NCBI GenBank assembly: GCA_025980625.1
Contig: JAICXG010000041.1
Coordinates: 1-15,302 of the forward strand
From: Chthoniobacterales bacterium
GTDB lineage: Bacteria; Verrucomicrobiota; Verrucomicrobiia; Chthoniobacterales; UBA10450
Length of the DNA stretch: 15,302 nt
Direction of reading: 5' to 3'
Shown here piece after piece: positions 6,676 to 13,683 of the stretch (the stretch's first letter is position 1; the number at the start of each line of letters is the position of its first letter). Under the pieces are notes generated by a model. The model had not been told where the DNA came from and ran no database searches. It saw only the letters and a list, made by a program, of their open reading frames with translations. The translations under genes and the position numbers were made by a program.

Positions 6676-9210
6676 TCATTTCCACTCGTGCTTCGGATAC
6701 TTGCGCTGCAGCTCCTGTTTGATTTTCGGATAATTCTCGCGCCAGAAAATTGTCAGATCATCGGTGATTTGGATCGGCCGATGGTCCGGGGCGAGAACTT
6801 CAATCCGCAGCGGCACGCGACCGTTCCCGATCGTTAGGCGATCGGAAACGCCGTAGAGATCCTGAATGCGGGCGCGAATCGTTGGCGGCTGCCCCGGCTC
6901 GTAAATAATTTTGGCGCTGCGCTCGTTAGGTAACTTGATCCGCTCCGGCGCCACTTGGTCGAGCGCAGCCTGCTGCCCGGCGCTTAACCATAAGCGCAGG
7001 ACGGGCGCGACTGGACGTTCTTTGATTTCCTTGTAGCGCGTCGCGCCCTGGCAAACCTGCTCGATCAAGAGTGCGCGTTCGTTTTCCGCGATCGGCGGCA
7101 GTTCGAGTTCGGGAAAGGCGGCGGCCGCGAAGTTCAGTCGCGCAATCCATTGCTCGACGCCGTGGTCCCATTTTTTCAGCGGGCAATTTCCCGCAATCAC
7201 CTCGCGCACCAGAATTGCGGCCGCTTCCGCCGTCGGGACGCGCTCCGATTTTTTCTCATCGAGCACGAGGTCGTGAAACAGGGTAACGGCACGCCCGATA
7301 ACCCGGCGGAGCGCCGGATCGTAGGTGAGTTCGGTTTTTTCGGCGACCGCTTCGGGAAAAAGCTCGCGCAACCATTCTTCCTTGATCGCGGTCGCAAGGG
7401 TGAGCAGCACCTGGCGTTCGCCGTCGCTCGATTCGACCTCGCGAATTTCCGACGCAGTCAGGAGCCGCGCGCGCTGCACGACGCTCTCGCGCGCGAGCAC
7501 CCCGCGGCGATGATGCACGAGGGCGCAACGCAACGTCCCTTGATCAAGCCGCACTGCGACCTGATCGGGAAAAGCGGCGAGGACGCAGCGCGCGATCGCG
7601 CCCGGCGCGGATTCGCGCTCGCTCACGTCGAGACCCTCGTCCCGTGCGATCGCGAGAAATTGTTCCCATAGCTGGCTCGCTTCGCGCGCCGCGCCGGCGT
7701 TGATCCCGAGCCGGGCGCAGCGCCTCGGATCGAAGTTATTCGTTTGCGCAAAGCGAAAACCTCGCAGGAGCACGAAGAGGTCGGATTCGTCTTCGCTCCC
7801 GAAAAAATCCTCACGCGCCGCGCGCAACTCTTTGTCTTGCGCGCGACGGAGGAGGTGCCGGCCCTGGGTCAACGCGGCGATCAGCGCAACGGCACGCACG
7901 CATTTCTGCTCCTCCGCCGCGAGCAACATGCGCGCATAACGCGGGTGCACGGGGAACGCGAGCATGCGTTTGCCTAACGACGTCAATTTCCCGGCCGCGA
8001 TCGCGCCAAGATCGTCAAGCAGTTGCTCCGCATTCTCGAGCGCCTTCGGCTCTGGCATTTCAAACCAGCGAAAGCTCCTGGCATCTTCGATCCCACTCGC
8101 TTTAAGCGTGAGAACGACCTCGGCGAGATCGAGCCGTTTCACCTCCGGCAACTCCTGCGGCGCGCGCTCGAGATGCTCACGTTCTGTCCAGAGCCGCAGG
8201 CAACGTCCCGGTGCGGTCCGACCGGCCCGGCCGGCGCGCTGATCGGCCGAGGCGCGACTAATCTTTTCGATCAACAGGGTGTTGATCCCGCGGCGCGGAT
8301 CGAAACGGGCGATCCGCGCCAGACCGCTGTCGATCACCACCCGCACGCCGTCGATCGTGAGTGAAGTCTCGGCCACGTTGGTTGCAACGATGACTTTGCG
8401 TTTGTCATAAGCAGCCAGGGCGGCATCCTGTTCCGCCGCCGCCAGTTCGCTGTAGAGCGGCAAGACGACAAAGCGATTGCTCACGGCTGAGGCGCGGATC
8501 GCGGAAATGGTCCGAGTGATCTCGAATTTGCCCGGCATAAAGACAAGGACGTCGCCGCCGGTTTCGGGCGTGATCCGTTCGAGTTCATCCGCCGCCAGAT
8601 CCCAGACCGGATAATCTTCCGCGCGGACCGGCCTCGTTAGGTATTCGATCGCGACCGGATGCATGCGGCCGCTCGAAGTCAGGACCGGACAAGGCGCGAG
8701 ATATTTCTCCAACTTATCTGACTCCAGGGTCGCGGACATGACGACGAGCTTCAGGTCCGATCGGGTCGTCTCCTGCAACGAGAGGGCGCGCGCGAGAGTG
8801 ATGTCGCCGTAAAGGTGACGCTCGTGAAATTCATCGAAGAGGATGGCCGCTACTCCACGCAGCTCCGCGTCCTGCAACAACTGACGGAGAAGGATGCCTT
8901 CCGTGACGAAGCGGATTCGCGTCTGCTCCGAGGCGACTTTCTCAAAGCGAATCTGGTAACCGACTTCCTCGCCCAGTCGTGCGCTGCGCTCGAACGCGAC
9001 CCGCTTTGCGAGCAATCGCGCCGCGAGCCGGCGCGGTTGCAGGATGACGACCTCACCATCAGCGAGCAACCCGCGGTCGAGCAGAATCTGTGGCACCTGC
9101 GTCGATTTACCGGAGCCGGTCGGCGCCTGCAGAATCAGGCGCGGCTGCGCGCTCAGTTGCCTAACGAGCTCATCCTCGAGTTCGTAGATCGGCAGCTCGC
9201 GCGGACTCAT
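6676..9210 (-). CDS. hrpB: ATP-dependent helicase HrpB
   Basis: This is an 844-residue DEAH/RHA-type superfamily 2 helicase. Motif I is APTGSGKST (29-37) and Ia is QPRRLAA (58-64). Next comes TEGILLR. Motif II has the HrpB-type DEFHER (126-131), with SATL at 159-162 (III), VATNVAETSLTI (V) and QRAGRAGR (324-331, VI). The C-terminus carries the HrpB-specific region: LPNERSAKIIYEPGQPPTIR, then the GNGRVPLRIEVLAPDHRPIQ block, the DLTIFWRENYPKIKQEL helix and a KYPKHEW end. The length fits HrpB (about 800-850). The start is set by an ATGA overlap with ltaE upstream and by MSPRELPIYELEDELV matching the usual N-terminus; 19 further codons upstream are open but sit inside ltaE. Family members are widespread in bacteria with a poorly defined RNA-related role. 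Five copies of the dispersed CCTAACG motif fall within the gene. Confidence 0.96.
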   Translation of the reverse strand: MSPRELPIYELEDELVRQLSAQPRLILQAPTGSGKSTQVPQILLDRGLLADGEVVILQPRRLAARLLAKRVAFERSARLGEEVGYQIRFEKVASEQTRIRFVTEGILLRQLLQDAELRGVAAILFDEFHERHLYGDITLARALSLQETTRSDLKLVVMSATLESDKLEKYLAPCPVLTSSGRMHPVAIEYLTRPVRAEDYPVWDLAADELERITPETGGDVLVFMPGKFEITRTISAIRASAVSNRFVVLPLYSELAAAEQDAALAAYDKRKVIVATNVAETSLTIDGVRVVIDSGLARIARFDPRRGINTLLIEKISRASADQRAGRAGRTAPGRCLRLWTEREHLERAPQELPEVKRLDLAEVVLTLKASGIEDARSFRWFEMPEPKALENAEQLLDDLGAIAAGKLTSLGKRMLAFPVHPRYARMLLAAEEQKCVRAVALIAALTQGRHLLRRAQDKELRAAREDFFGSEDESDLFVLLRGFRFAQTNNFDPRRCARLGINAGAAREASQLWEQFLAIARDEGLDVSERESAPGAIARCVLAAFPDQVAVRLDQGTLRCALVHHRRGVLARESVVQRARLLTASEIREVESSDGERQVLLTLATAIKEEWLRELFPEAVAEKTELTYDPALRRVIGRAVTLFHDLVLDEKKSERVPTAEAAAILVREVIAGNCPLKKWDHGVEQWIARLNFAAAAFPELELPPIAENERALLIEQVCQGATRYKEIKERPVAPVLRLWLSAGQQAALDQVAPERIKLPNERSAKIIYEPGQPPTIRARIQDLYGVSDRLTIGNGRVPLRIEVLAPDHRPIQITDDLTIFWRENYPKIKQELQRKYPKHEWK

Positions 9211-10238
9211 TCCGCCAGAGCCGCGGCGAATTCCGTGATCTGCTCCTCGGTTGTTGCCCAGGAGCACATCAATCGATAAACGCCGGGCTCAAAAAAATTT
9301 TGAAAATGCCAGCCGGCGGCATGCATCCGCTCGACGATCTCGTTAGGCAAACGAAGAAAGAGCGCGCTCGCCTGGCGCGGGAAGGCGAGATCCGCGAGGC
9401 CGAGAGCGCGCAACTTCTCTTCCAGCAGCGCCGCCATGGCATTGGCATGCCGGGCGTTTTTTAGCCATGTGTCCTCGGCGAGCAGCGCCGTCCAGGGCGC
9501 GGCGAGAAAGCGCATTTTCGAGGCCAGTTGCGCACCCTGTTTCACCCGAAAATCAAAGTCGCACGTCAGCTCGCGCTTAAAGAAAATGACGAGGTCGCCG
9601 GCGGCGAGACCATTCTTGGTTCCTCCAAACGAGAGAACATCCACGCCGCGATCCCAGGTGATTTCCCGGGGCGCGCACCCTAGGGACGCGACCGCATTAG
9701 CAAAGCGAGCGCCATCCATGTGCAGAAGCAGGTGATGTTTCCTGGCGAGGGCGGCGATCGCCTCCAGCTCCTCAGGCGAATAGATCGTCCCAGCCTCGCT
9801 TACCTGTGTCACGCTCAGAGCGCGGACCTTGGTGGAGTGGACATCGAGGTGCTGCCGGAGCACGAGCTCGACCGCCTGCAAATCGATCTTGCCGTTCGCG
9901 CCGCCGACGCGCAGGAGTTTGGCGCCGCCGGAGAAAAACTCGGGCGCCCCGCATTCATCGGTCTCGATGTGGGCGCGTTCGTGCGAGACCACGCTCTCGA
10001 ATGACCGGCAAAGCTGGGCCAGGGCGAGCGAGTTTGCGGCGGTGCCGTTGAAGACGATGAAGGTGGCGCAGTCGGTCTCGAAAATTTCGCTGACCTGCTG
10101 CGAGAGGCGCCGTGTCCAATCATCGGCGCCGTAGGAAATGTCTGCCTCGCGATTTGCCTGCTCGAGTGCGGCCCATGCTTCCGGGCAGATGGCGGCAGTG
10201 TTATCGCTCGCGAACTCGTAACGCTGGCGGATCGGCAT
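9207..10238 (-). CDS. ltaE: Low-specificity threonine aldolase family protein (PLP-dependent)
   Basis: This 343-residue fold-type I PLP enzyme is expected to cleave L-threonine or allo-threonine to glycine and acetaldehyde in the cytosol. Visible signatures are FASDNTAAICPEA at the N-terminus and VFNGTAANSLAL (about 62-73). SHERAHIETDECGAPEFFSG (about 85-104) is also a typical threonine aldolase block. LLHMDGARFANA carries the PLP-pyridine Asp175 and Arg178, and SFGGTKNG supplies the Schiff-base Lys208. The 'GGTKNG' version is that of the Pseudomonas-type branch; E. coli LtaE has a different Lys context. The stop overlaps the hrpB start by ATGA, so the two are probably one operon read from the region shared with putA. 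No clear Shine-Dalgarno precedes the ATG. Other beta-eliminating lyases are the main alternative. Confidence 0.92.
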   Translation of the reverse strand: MPIRQRYEFASDNTAAICPEAWAALEQANREADISYGADDWTRRLSQQVSEIFETDCATFIVFNGTAANSLALAQLCRSFESVVSHERAHIETDECGAPEFFSGGAKLLRVGGANGKIDLQAVELVLRQHLDVHSTKVRALSVTQVSEAGTIYSPEELEAIAALARKHHLLLHMDGARFANAVASLGCAPREITWDRGVDVLSFGGTKNGLAAGDLVIFFKRELTCDFDFRVKQGAQLASKMRFLAAPWTALLAEDTWLKNARHANAMAALLEEKLRALGLADLAFPRQASALFLRLPNEIVERMHAAGWHFQNFFEPGVYRLMCSWATTEEQITEFAAALAE

Positions 10239-10278
10239 GGTGGTGATTCGTAGCCGACATTTTCGACGCGGGCAAACA

Positions 10279-10287
10279 GCCTAACGA
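10279..10287 (+). repeat. Intergenic copy of the dispersed GCCTAACGA motif
   Basis: This is a perfect 9-mer, 41 bp upstream of the ltaE start codon and seven bases from the left arm of the large hairpin. It is the second of the two cores outside coding sequence. Confidence 0.6.
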
Positions 10288-10294
10288 GGGGATG

Positions 10295-10348
10295 CGCCTG
10301 GCCGGGAGCCGGCCCGGTAACCACCGCCGGGCTGACTCCCGCCAGGCG
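10295..10348 (+). repeat. 54-nt GC-rich imperfect palindrome (REP-like or leader RNA hairpin)
   Basis: The left arm is CGCCTGG, a bulged C, CGGGAG, then CCG and GCCCGG. The loop is nine bases (10318-10326). The right arm is CCGGGC, TGA, CTCCCG and CCAGGCG. This gives 7+6+6 = 19 Watson-Crick pairs with one bulged base and one 3x3 internal loop. No T tract follows on either strand, so it is not a classical Rho-independent terminator. It sits about 200 bases upstream of putA. A REP/BIME-type repeat or a structured 5' leader are the main options. Confidence 0.75.
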
Positions 10349-10551
10349 ACCCACCTCTACCTTGCCAACCGGATCTGCGATCGACGCAGTAAACAGCCGG
10401 GGACAGCCGCCCAATTCCTTTACTCGTTGGGCAACGGGTAACCCTTCACTTTTTAATTCGAGACAGGCCCGGCGACTGATTGTGCCGCCCGGCAAAATTG
10501 TTAGCCGCGGGTGCCCTTTGCCGAACGGGGAAGGGCGAATTATTGTCGGTT

Positions 10552-13500
10552 ATGAGTTCTCTGCAGGGCGCGATCGAGCGGCGCGGGCGACGCATTTTTG
10601 AGCTGGTCGACCAGCACCCGGAATCGATTTTCAGCAAGGCCGGCTTTTATCAAAGGATGATGGCGCTCTCGATGCGCGACGAAGTCTTCAAAGTGCAGAT
10701 GTTTCGCTTCGTCGATGTTCTCGCTTCCCTCCGTCGCTCGGGCGATATCGTCGAGCACCTTCGGGAATATTTTCATGGCATGGACGGCGCCGTCCCGATG
10801 ATGCAGACCGGCCTGCGCGCCGCCGGGATTTTCCCGTGGCTGACGGCCGCGATCCTGCGGCGCAACGTCTCTGGAATGGCGCGGCAATTCATCGCCGGGA
10901 AGGATGGGGCCGACGTGATGAAGACCCTGCGGAAAAAGCGAAAACAAAGGATTGGCTTCACGGTCGATTTATTAGGCGAAGCGGTCGTGAGTGAGAAAGA
11001 GGCGGATGAATACGCCGGCCGCGCGATGGAGTTACTCGAGACCCTGGCACGCGAGACCCGCGGCTGGACGGATCCGTTAGGCAAAAACGCGGAGCTTTTT
11101 CCGGTGGTGAACATCTCGCTGAAAATCTCTGCCTTTTATTCGCAAATGGACCCGGCGGCGCCGGAAGAAGCCATCGCGCATCTCGCTCCGAAGCTTCGCC
11201 CGATCCTGCATCGCGCGAAGGAACTCGGCGCCTTTGTTAATTTCGACATGGAGAGTTACGCGCAGAAGAACGCGACTCTCGCGCTATTCAAACAGCTCTT
11301 CACCGAGCCGGAGTTTGATGCCTGGCCGCACGTGGGAATCGTCATCCAGGCGTATCTGCGCGATGCCGAGCGTGATCTGCGCGACCTCATTCAATGGGGC
11401 CGGCAGCGGGGCGCGCGTTTCGCGGTGCGCCTGGTGAAGGGCGCGTATTGGGACTACGAGAAAATCATTTCGCAGCAGAACGGCTGGGTCTGCCCGGTCT
11501 TTCTGCAAAAGCCGGAGAGCGACGCCAGTTTTGAAAACTGCAGCCGCATCCTGTTAGATAACGAATCGATCGTAACCGCCGCGTTCGGTTCGCACAACGT
11601 CCGCAGCATCGCGCACGCGATGGCTTACGCCGAGGAGCAGGGGATCGACAAGAGCCGGTTCGAGTTCCAGCTGCTTTACGGCATGGCCGGCCCGATCAAA
11701 CGCGCGCTCGTCGAGATGGGTTATCGGGTGCGGGAATATTCCCCGGTGGGCGAATTGCTGCCGGGTATGTCTTATCTCGTTAGGCGACTGCTCGAGAACA
11801 CTTCGAACGAGGGATTTTTGCGGGCAAAGTTTGCCGAGAACATTTCCCCCGCGCAGCTCTTGCGCGACCCGAACGATCTCATCACGACCGAGGCGCGCCT
11901 CCTGCCGCCGGTCGAAACCGAGCCGAGTCATTATCATTCACCTAACGGAGCCGATCGCGAGACGCCGCCCGGGGACAGCTACGGAAACGCGCCGCTCATC
12001 AACTTCGTGCACGAGCAAAACCAGGAACAGATGCAGACCGCTTTGCGGCAGGCGCGGGCTGGGTTCGGGAAAAAATACCCGCTGGTGATCAACGGCGAAA
12101 AAGTTACGACTGGGAAATGGATGCAGTCACTCAACCCGAGCGCGCCTAACGAAATCGTGGGCGAGGTGGCGGAAGCCGGAATTCCCGAAGCCGATCGCGC
12201 GGCGGAGGCAGCGCGTGTTGCCTTTGAACATTGGTCCCGCACTTCGGCGGAGCATCGGGCGCAATTGCTCGAACGGGTCGCCGCGATCATGGGACGGCGC
12301 CGATTCGAGCTCGCGGCGATGGAGGTTTACGAAGTGGGCAAGGCTTGGGAGGAGGCGGACGGCGACGTCCGCGAGGCGATGGATTTCTGCCTGTTTTATG
12401 CGCAACAGATGCGCATCCTCGGGCGGCCCACACTCACGCAACACATTCTCGGCGAGCAGAGCTACCAGCATTATTGGGCCCGCGGCGTCACGCTGGTGGT
12501 CGCGCCGTGGAATTTCCCGCTCGCGATTCTCACCGGGATGGTCTCGGCCGCAATTGTCACCGGCAACACCGTCATCATGAAACCGGCTGAGCCCTCGTCC
12601 ATCACCGGTGCGCTCCTGATGGAAGTCTTCGAGGAAGCCGGGGTGCCGCGCGGGGTGCTAAATTATCTGCCCGGCCATGGCTCGGTCATCGGCCAGCACC
12701 TGGTCGATCATCCGCAGGTCGTGATGATCGCCTTTACCGGCTCGCGCGAGGTCGGCCTGCGCATCTGGGAATCGGCCGGCAAAACGCATCCGGGCCAGCC
12801 GGAGTTGAAACGCGTCGTCTGCGAGATGGGCGGGAAGAATGCGGTGATCGTCGATTCCGATGCCGATCTCGACGAAACGATCGCCGACTGCATCTACTCC
12901 GCTTTCGGTTACCAGGGGCAAAAGTGTTCCGCGCTCTCGCGGCTTATTGTTCTGGAGGAGAATTATAATCGGGTAATCGAACGGCTCATTCCCGCTGCCG
13001 CCAGCCTGCGCATCGGCAACCCGGAGCAACCGGGAATCTTCGTCGGCCCGGTGATCGACGAGCGTGCCTACCGTCGCATCCTTGAGACAATCGAGCTGGG
13101 CAAGAAAGAGGCGACCCTCGCCTACCACGCAAAGGACGTCCCTAACGACGGCTACTTCGTCCCGCCGACCATCTTCACCGATGTGACACCGACTGCGCGG
13201 ATTGCCCGCGAAGAAATCTTCGGCCCAGTCCTGAGTGTGATCAAAGTGCGTGATCTCGATGAAGCGCTGAAGGTGGCGAATGGCGTCGATTATGCGCTCA
13301 CCGGCGGCTTTTTCTCACGCAGCCCGGCGAACATCGAGCGAGTCAAAGCCGAGCTGGTCGCGGGCAATGTTTACATCAATCGCTCCTGCACTGGCGCGGT
13401 GGTCGGCCGCCATCCCTTTGGCGGATTCAAAATGAGCGGCGGCGGGACCAAGGCGGGCGGACGCGACTATCTCCTGCAATTTTTGATCCCCCGGGTCGTA

Positions 13501-13629
13501 ACCGAAAACATCATGCGGCACGGTTTCGCTCCGGAAGAGACCGCGCGTTACCGTGAAGAATTTCTCGCTCAGGGCCGTCCTGCGAAACCGACCGATGGCA
13601 GACTCAGCCGCCGTGAGCGGGTGAGTTAG
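10552..13629 (+). CDS. putA: Bifunctional proline dehydrogenase / L-glutamate-gamma-semialdehyde dehydrogenase PutA
   Basis: This 1025-residue enzyme oxidises proline to glutamate in two steps: an FAD-dependent proline dehydrogenase passes pyrroline-5-carboxylate to an NAD-dependent aldehyde dehydrogenase. The PRODH barrel spans about 130-430 (NISLKISAFYSQMDP; RLVKGAYWDYEK; GYRVREYSPVGELLPGMSYL with the substrate-binding RRLLENTSNE). The ALDH domain spans about 505-990, with Asn654 in PWNFP, the general-base Glu758 in CEMGGKN, catalytic Cys792 in GYQGQKCSA, and EEIFGPV. No ribbon-helix-helix DNA-binding domain precedes PRODH, so it is catalytic only, and the length is typical of short PutA proteins. 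The ATG has no close Shine-Dalgarno. A TTG nine bases upstream, with AAGGG seven bases before it, is a real alternative start adding three residues. The last nine residues (RLSRRERVS) come from hairpin-forming DNA. Confidence 0.97.
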   Translation: MSSLQGAIERRGRRIFELVDQHPESIFSKAGFYQRMMALSMRDEVFKVQMFRFVDVLASLRRSGDIVEHLREYFHGMDGAVPMMQTGLRAAGIFPWLTAAILRRNVSGMARQFIAGKDGADVMKTLRKKRKQRIGFTVDLLGEAVVSEKEADEYAGRAMELLETLARETRGWTDPLGKNAELFPVVNISLKISAFYSQMDPAAPEEAIAHLAPKLRPILHRAKELGAFVNFDMESYAQKNATLALFKQLFTEPEFDAWPHVGIVIQAYLRDAERDLRDLIQWGRQRGARFAVRLVKGAYWDYEKIISQQNGWVCPVFLQKPESDASFENCSRILLDNESIVTAAFGSHNVRSIAHAMAYAEEQGIDKSRFEFQLLYGMAGPIKRALVEMGYRVREYSPVGELLPGMSYLVRRLLENTSNEGFLRAKFAENISPAQLLRDPNDLITTEARLLPPVETEPSHYHSPNGADRETPPGDSYGNAPLINFVHEQNQEQMQTALRQARAGFGKKYPLVINGEKVTTGKWMQSLNPSAPNEIVGEVAEAGIPEADRAAEAARVAFEHWSRTSAEHRAQLLERVAAIMGRRRFELAAMEVYEVGKAWEEADGDVREAMDFCLFYAQQMRILGRPTLTQHILGEQSYQHYWARGVTLVVAPWNFPLAILTGMVSAAIVTGNTVIMKPAEPSSITGALLMEVFEEAGVPRGVLNYLPGHGSVIGQHLVDHPQVVMIAFTGSREVGLRIWESAGKTHPGQPELKRVVCEMGGKNAVIVDSDADLDETIADCIYSAFGYQGQKCSALSRLIVLEENYNRVIERLIPAAASLRIGNPEQPGIFVGPVIDERAYRRILETIELGKKEATLAYHAKDVPNDGYFVPPTIFTDVTPTARIAREEIFGPVLSVIKVRDLDEALKVANGVDYALTGGFFSRSPANIERVKAELVAGNVYINRSCTGAVVGRHPFGGFKMSGGGTKAGGRDYLLQFLIPRVVTENIMRHGFAPEETARYREEFLAQGRPAKPTDGRLSRRERVS
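13602..13626 (+). repeat. Hairpin-forming palindrome at the putA stop codon
   Basis: The arms are ACTCA-G-CCGC and GCGG-G-TGAGT around a five-base loop: nine pairs with one G-G mismatch, ending directly before the TAG stop. It encodes the odd Arg-rich tail of PutA. It resembles a short interspersed palindrome read into the gene, but no second copy was seen in this window. Confidence 0.5.
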
Positions 13630-13641
13630 TTCTTGGAAAAC

Positions 13642-13674
13642 ACCGGCTTTAAGCTGCATCAAAGATTCGCCGGT
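13642..13674. terminator. Possible bidirectional terminator between convergent putA and FG-GAP gene
   Basis: ACCGGC and GCCGGT form a six-pair stem around a 21-base loop within the 54-bp gap between two facing stop codons; AAC/GTT could extend it past a two-base bulge. The following TTTGTTC is only weakly T-rich. Position supports a terminator more than structure does. Confidence 0.25.
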
Positions 13675-13683
13675 TTGTTCGCT

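Larger units (their letters stand above)
10239..10551. other. 313-bp divergent intergenic region between ltaE and putA
   Basis: This is the only gene-free stretch over 300 bp. It must hold the promoters of both ltaE (-) and putA (+), but no convincing -35/-10 pair was recognised. It contains a dispersed-motif copy near its left end, a 54-nt hairpin, and a second small stem-loop at 10421-10440 (TACTCGTT/AACGGGTA with loop GGGC and one G-T pair) followed nine bases later by a T5 run. Both strands have open frames across it, but none resembles a known protein. Confidence 0.6.

Noticed and set aside
10421..10440. Eight-pair stem-loop followed by a T5 run, considered as a terminator
   Set aside because: The T run lies nine bases away from the stem and the site is upstream of putA with no gene ending nearby on the plus strand.
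9815..10495. Minus-strand frame of 226 codons extending through the ltaE-putA gap
   Set aside because: Its second half is an out-of-frame copy of ltaE. The part in the gap contains the hairpin palindrome and matches no family I recognise.
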